From the NCBI RefSeq assembly GCF_014170305.1, contig NZ_LZZT01000017.1, positions 62,001 to 126,000 on the forward strand: a stretch of 64,000 bases of DNA. Direction: 5' to 3'. Every line of letters begins with the position of its first letter. The stretch's first letter is position 1. The position numbers and the translations under genes are program-made. Of this stretch, positions 61,107-64,000 are shown in pieces. This stretch comes from Achromobacter sp. UMC71 (GTDB taxonomy: Bacteria; Pseudomonadota; Gammaproteobacteria; Burkholderiales; Burkholderiaceae_B). Under the pieces are notes generated by a model. It saw nothing but the letters and a program-made list of their open reading frames with translations. It searched no databases and had not been told where the DNA came from.

Positions 61107-62639
61107 ATGCAATCGGACGTCGTGCTCAACGCCGCGCACTGGGTCTATCTGGCCAGTGTGGCCGCCATCATCCTGACGATGATCCTGCGGGCCAACGTGG
61201 TGGTGCCGTCGGTGATCGGCACCTTCCTGGTGGTGCTGGCCATCACGGGCAACCCGATCAGCGGGCTGATCGGCATCTTCTCGGCCAGCTTCGTGGCGGC
61301 CAAGGAGCTCTTCAACATCTTCCTGGTGATCACCTTCATGACGGCGCTGCTCAACGCGCTCAAGACGCTGCAGGCGGACGTGCGCATGGTGCAGCCGTTC
61401 CGGCGGGTGATGCGGGGCGGGCATTCGTCATTCATCATCCTGGCGCTCTGTACCTACGTGATCTCGCTGTTCTTCTGGCCCACGCCGGCGGTGCCGCTGG
61501 TGTCGGCGATTCTGCTGCCCGCCGCCATCGCGGCCGGCCTGCCGCCGCTGGCGGGCGCCATGGCGATCGCCATCGCCGGCCAAGGCATGGCGCTGTCGTC
61601 GGACTACGTGATCGGGGTGGCGCCGGGCATCAGCGCCAAGGCGGCGGGGGCGGCCGTCAGCGCCGCGGTGGTGGCCGACCGCGCGCTGGTGTTGTCGCTG
61701 ATCACCGGCGCGGTGGCGCTGACCGCCGCTTATCTATTGATCCGCAAGCACATCGTGGCGGCCGACCCGGCGCTGCTGCCGGCCTGGCAGGCACGGGCGC
61801 AGGACGGCAGCCTGGCCGAGATCGAGCAGTCGGGGTCGTTCGACAAGGCCGAGCTGGCGCGCGGCACCATGGGCGCCAACCCTGCGCTTCCGCGCGGGCC
61901 GGGCCTGGACGAGGCCGAACGGCGCCGCGTGCGTTGGTCGCGCGTGTTCGCGGTGGTGACGCCCCTGGCATTCCTGGGCGTGATCGCCGTGATGGTGGTG
62001 CCGCGGGTGTTTCCCGGCCTGCCGGCCCTGCGCGGCGGCGACGCGGCGGCGCTGGTGGGCGGCGTGGCGTTCGTGGTGATGATGTTCGTGACGCTGGCGG
62101 CCGAGGGGCCGCGCAAGATGCTGGACGTCTGTCCCGAGCACGTCACCGACGGCTTCGTGTTCGCCTTCAAGGCCATGGGCTCGGTGCTGCCGATCGCGGG
62201 CTTCTTCTTCGTGGGCGCCAACGAAACCGCCGCCCAGATCCTGGGCTTGCCCCAGGCGCAGGCGCCGGGCCTGCTGTTCGAGGTGATCTCGGCGGCGCAG
62301 CACCTGATCCCCGAGAACCACTTCCTGGTGGCCTTCGGCGTACTGCTGGTGGGCATGATCACCGGCATCGACGGCTCGGGCTTCGCGGGCCTGCCGCTGA
62401 CCGGCACGCTGTCCGGTGCGCTGGGCCCGGTGGTGGGCGTGGACCCGGCCACGCTGGCGGCGGTAGGGCAGATGGGCGCCGTCTGGACCGGGGGCGGCAC
62501 GCTGATCGCCTGGTCTTCCCTGATCGCCGTGGCGGGATTCGCGCGGGTCCACGTGCTGTCGCTGGTACGGGCGCTGCTGCTGCCCGTGCTGCTGGCGCTG
62601 TTCGTCTCGACCATCTGCGCCGTGCTGATCTGGCAATGA
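61107..62639 (+). CDS. Multi-helix permease, ion-transporter type
   Basis: The 510-residue membrane protein has about 12 helices with a hydrophilic loop near residues 220-290. The overall pattern (ANVVVPSVIGTFLVVLAITGNPISG in part, VPLVSAILLPAAIAAGLPPL) resembles the ion transporter superfamily of organic-acid carriers such as GntP or DctM types, but I cannot name the family. AAGGGG precedes the ATG. It lies between the regulator region and an aldehyde dehydrogenase, so it probably imports the substrate of that pathway. Confidence 0.8.
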   Translation: MQSDVVLNAAHWVYLASVAAIILTMILRANVVVPSVIGTFLVVLAITGNPISGLIGIFSASFVAAKELFNIFLVITFMTALLNALKTLQADVRMVQPFRRVMRGGHSSFIILALCTYVISLFFWPTPAVPLVSAILLPAAIAAGLPPLAGAMAIAIAGQGMALSSDYVIGVAPGISAKAAGAAVSAAVVADRALVLSLITGAVALTAAYLLIRKHIVAADPALLPAWQARAQDGSLAEIEQSGSFDKAELARGTMGANPALPRGPGLDEAERRRVRWSRVFAVVTPLAFLGVIAVMVVPRVFPGLPALRGGDAAALVGGVAFVVMMFVTLAAEGPRKMLDVCPEHVTDGFVFAFKAMGSVLPIAGFFFVGANETAAQILGLPQAQAPGLLFEVISAAQHLIPENHFLVAFGVLLVGMITGIDGSGFAGLPLTGTLSGALGPVVGVDPATLAAVGQMGAVWTGGGTLIAWSSLIAVAGFARVHVLSLVRALLLPVLLALFVSTICAVLIWQ

Positions 62640-62728
62640 ACAGGGGGCAACGGGGCGGGACGTCCGCTTGCCGGAACGGGGGCCCGTCCCATCCTCGGGT
62701 TTACGCGGATCGAATCGTCTAGATTAAA

Positions 62729-62742
62729 GTATACAATGTTCA
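62729..62742. promoter_or_regulatory. GTATAC motif before the aldehyde dehydrogenase
   Basis: GTATACAATGTTCA is an exact 14-base copy of the motif at 57373-57386. It is 63 bp before the aldehyde dehydrogenase start. An exact repeat of this length in two promoters 5.3 kb apart is unlikely by chance in GC-rich DNA. Confidence 0.6.
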
Positions 62743-62804
62743 GAAATTACCTCAGACGGCCGATTTCCGGTCAACCCGGCCAGCCCGGCAAAGGAAGGAC
62801 TTCC

Positions 62805-64000
62805 GTGGACGAGCTTTCGCAGCAGGAATTTCGGAATTACATCGGGGGCGAGTGGGTGCCCTGCGCCTCGGGCGCCACCGCGCCCAATATCAATCCGGCC
62901 GATACGGCGGACGTGGTGGGGCGGTTTCCGCTGTCGGACGCCGTGGACGGCGCCCGGGCGGTGGACGCGGCGCAAGCGGCGTTCGCCGCGTGGCGCGACA
63001 CGCCGATCTCCAAGCGCGCGGCCATTCTGTTTCGCGCCGCCCAGCATCTGGAAGACCACGCCGACAGCGTGGCCCGCGAACTGACCCGCGAAGAGGGCAA
63101 GAGCCTGGCGCTGGCCCGCGACGAGGTGCTGCGGTCGGCGCAGACGATCCGCTTCTATGCCGTGGAAGGGCAGTCGTTCACCGGCGAGACCTTCGTCAAC
63201 GACGATCCGGACATGGTGGTCTACAGCCAGCGCGAGCCGCTGGGCGTGGTCACGGTGATTTCGCCGTGGAATTTCCCGATCTCGATCCCCGCGCGCAAAA
63301 TCGCGCCCGCGCTGATCAGCGGCAACACGGTGGTGTTCAAGCCGTCTTCGGACGCGCCGCTGTCCGGCTACCGCCTGGCCGAAGCCTTCGTCCAGGCCGG
63401 CCTGCCGCCGGGGGTGTTGAATCTGGTGATCGGGCCAGCCTCCAAGGTGGGGCAGGCCATCACCGCCGCACCGGCAGTGCGGGCGATTTCGTTCACCGGG
63501 TCCACTGCCGCGGGCGAGCAGATCCACCGCGGCGCCGGCCTGACCACGCGCACGCAGATGGAACTGGGCGGCAAGAATCCGCTGATCGTGCTGGCCGACG
63601 CCGACCTGGAGCGCGCGGTGGACCTGGCGGTCAAGGGCGGCTTTTCGCTGTCCGGCCAGGCTTGCACCGGCACCAGCCGTCTGCTGGTCGACCGCAAGGT
63701 GCTGCCGGCCTTTACCGACAAGCTGCTGGCGCGGATGAAAGCGCTGACCATCGGCAACGGCCTGGACGGCAATTTCGACCTGGGCCCGCTGGCCACCCGC
63801 AAGCAGCTCGATACCGTGCTCAGCTATGTCGCGCTGGGCAAGCAGGAAGCCACCCACCTGACCGGCGGCGATCGCCTGGAAGGCTCGGGATTCGATCGCG
63901 GGTATTACGTGACGCCCGCCCTGTTCACCGGCGTGACCCAGCAGATGCGGATCGCGCGCGAAGAAATCTTCGGCCCGGTGCTGGCGCTGATCGCGGTGGA
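62805..64000 (+). CDS. NAD(P)-dependent aldehyde dehydrogenase (3' end outside window)
   Basis: The visible 398 residues include the catalytic Cys287 (GQACTGTSR), the general base Glu253 (MELGGKNP) and Asn156 (SPWNFP). The sequence resembles the alpha-ketoglutaric semialdehyde/succinic semialdehyde group. The GTG start at 62805 follows AAGGAAGGA; the frame is also open back to an ATG at 62736. The gene is cut off by the window end before the C-terminal part. It shares its promoter motif with the di-iron gene cluster and would finish the oxidation of an aldehyde made in that pathway. Confidence 0.92.
   Translation, partial: MDELSQQEFRNYIGGEWVPCASGATAPNINPADTADVVGRFPLSDAVDGARAVDAAQAAFAAWRDTPISKRAAILFRAAQHLEDHADSVARELTREEGKSLALARDEVLRSAQTIRFYAVEGQSFTGETFVNDDPDMVVYSQREPLGVVTVISPWNFPISIPARKIAPALISGNTVVFKPSSDAPLSGYRLAEAFVQAGLPPGVLNLVIGPASKVGQAITAAPAVRAISFTGSTAAGEQIHRGAGLTTRTQMELGGKNPLIVLADADLERAVDLAVKGGFSLSGQACTGTSRLLVDRKVLPAFTDKLLARMKALTIGNGLDGNFDLGPLATRKQLDTVLSYVALGKQEATHLTGGDRLEGSGFDRGYYVTPALFTGVTQQMRIAREEIFGPVLALIAV

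Overview
The window is a high-GC (mid-60s percent by eye) chromosomal segment with dense gene packing. It looks like a beta-proteobacterium of the Alcaligenaceae, most like Achromobacter or Bordetella. The grounds are a Bug-type (TctC-like) binding protein, DUF4148-type small secreted proteins, a hutC-D-U-H-I locus with two permeases, an frmR-frmA pair and LysR-regulated catabolic genes. This assignment is inference from gene content, because no rRNA or other marker gene is present. I see no tRNA, rRNA, CRISPR array, transposase or prophage gene.

Layout. 1-10.4 kb: a spermidine-synthase-like methyltransferase fold protein, a DUF4261-like protein closed by a strong terminator, an MFS exporter divergent from a LysR regulator, an N-carbamoyl-D-amino-acid hydrolase divergent from an ornithine cyclodeaminase, a PAS-GGDEF-EAL protein and a membrane-associated GTPase. 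10.4-22.7 kb: panB, then a probable five-gene minus-strand operon (czcC-czcB-czcA plus two lipid A/undecaprenyl-type glycosyltransferase genes), facing an OmpR-type two-component system bracketed by two small secreted proteins. 22.8-29.3 kb: a probable LPS/glycan pair, a 5'-nucleotidase lipoprotein, a 270-bp nested inverted-repeat element, and frmR-frmA (formaldehyde detoxification). 29.3-38.4 kb: histidine utilisation (hutC, hutD, hutU, NCS1 permease, hutH, APC permease, hutI) with a perfect HutC-like palindrome. 38.4-46.8 kb: a chemoreceptor, a DHA2-type exporter and a Csu-like archaic chaperone-usher fimbrial operon behind an AT-rich leader. 46.8-56.4 kb: LysR regulator, Bug protein, M20 amidohydrolase, phosphoribosyltransferase, a Gcr-type membrane protein, an MFS_3 exporter and a SorAB-like sulfite dehydrogenase. 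56.5-64 kb: a DUF2809 protein, a heme-oxygenase-like di-iron protein with two [2Fe-2S] ferredoxins, an FCD-type GntR regulator, a TauE/SafE-type exporter, a permease and an aldehyde dehydrogenase cut by the window end.

How genes work together. HutH, HutU and HutI carry histidine through urocanate and imidazolonepropionate to formiminoglutamate; the enzyme for the last step is not in the window. FrmR, repressed state relieved by formaldehyde, would control frmA through a G-tract operator that is visible. The czc pump, its two-component system and the two glycosyltransferases suggest a coordinated envelope and metal response. The most novel-looking unit is at 57.3-64 kb. A GTATAC-centred motif recurs before the di-iron/ferredoxin cluster, the exporter, the permease and the aldehyde dehydrogenase, with a degenerate form at the GntR gene. 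This suggests one regulon around an uncharacterised di-iron oxygenase. The second notable item is the 270-bp element at 27346-27615, whose perfect outer repeats enclose two further perfect stem-loops, so that it could fold into a three-way junction. A 41-bp relative with similar termini lies at 6890-6930.
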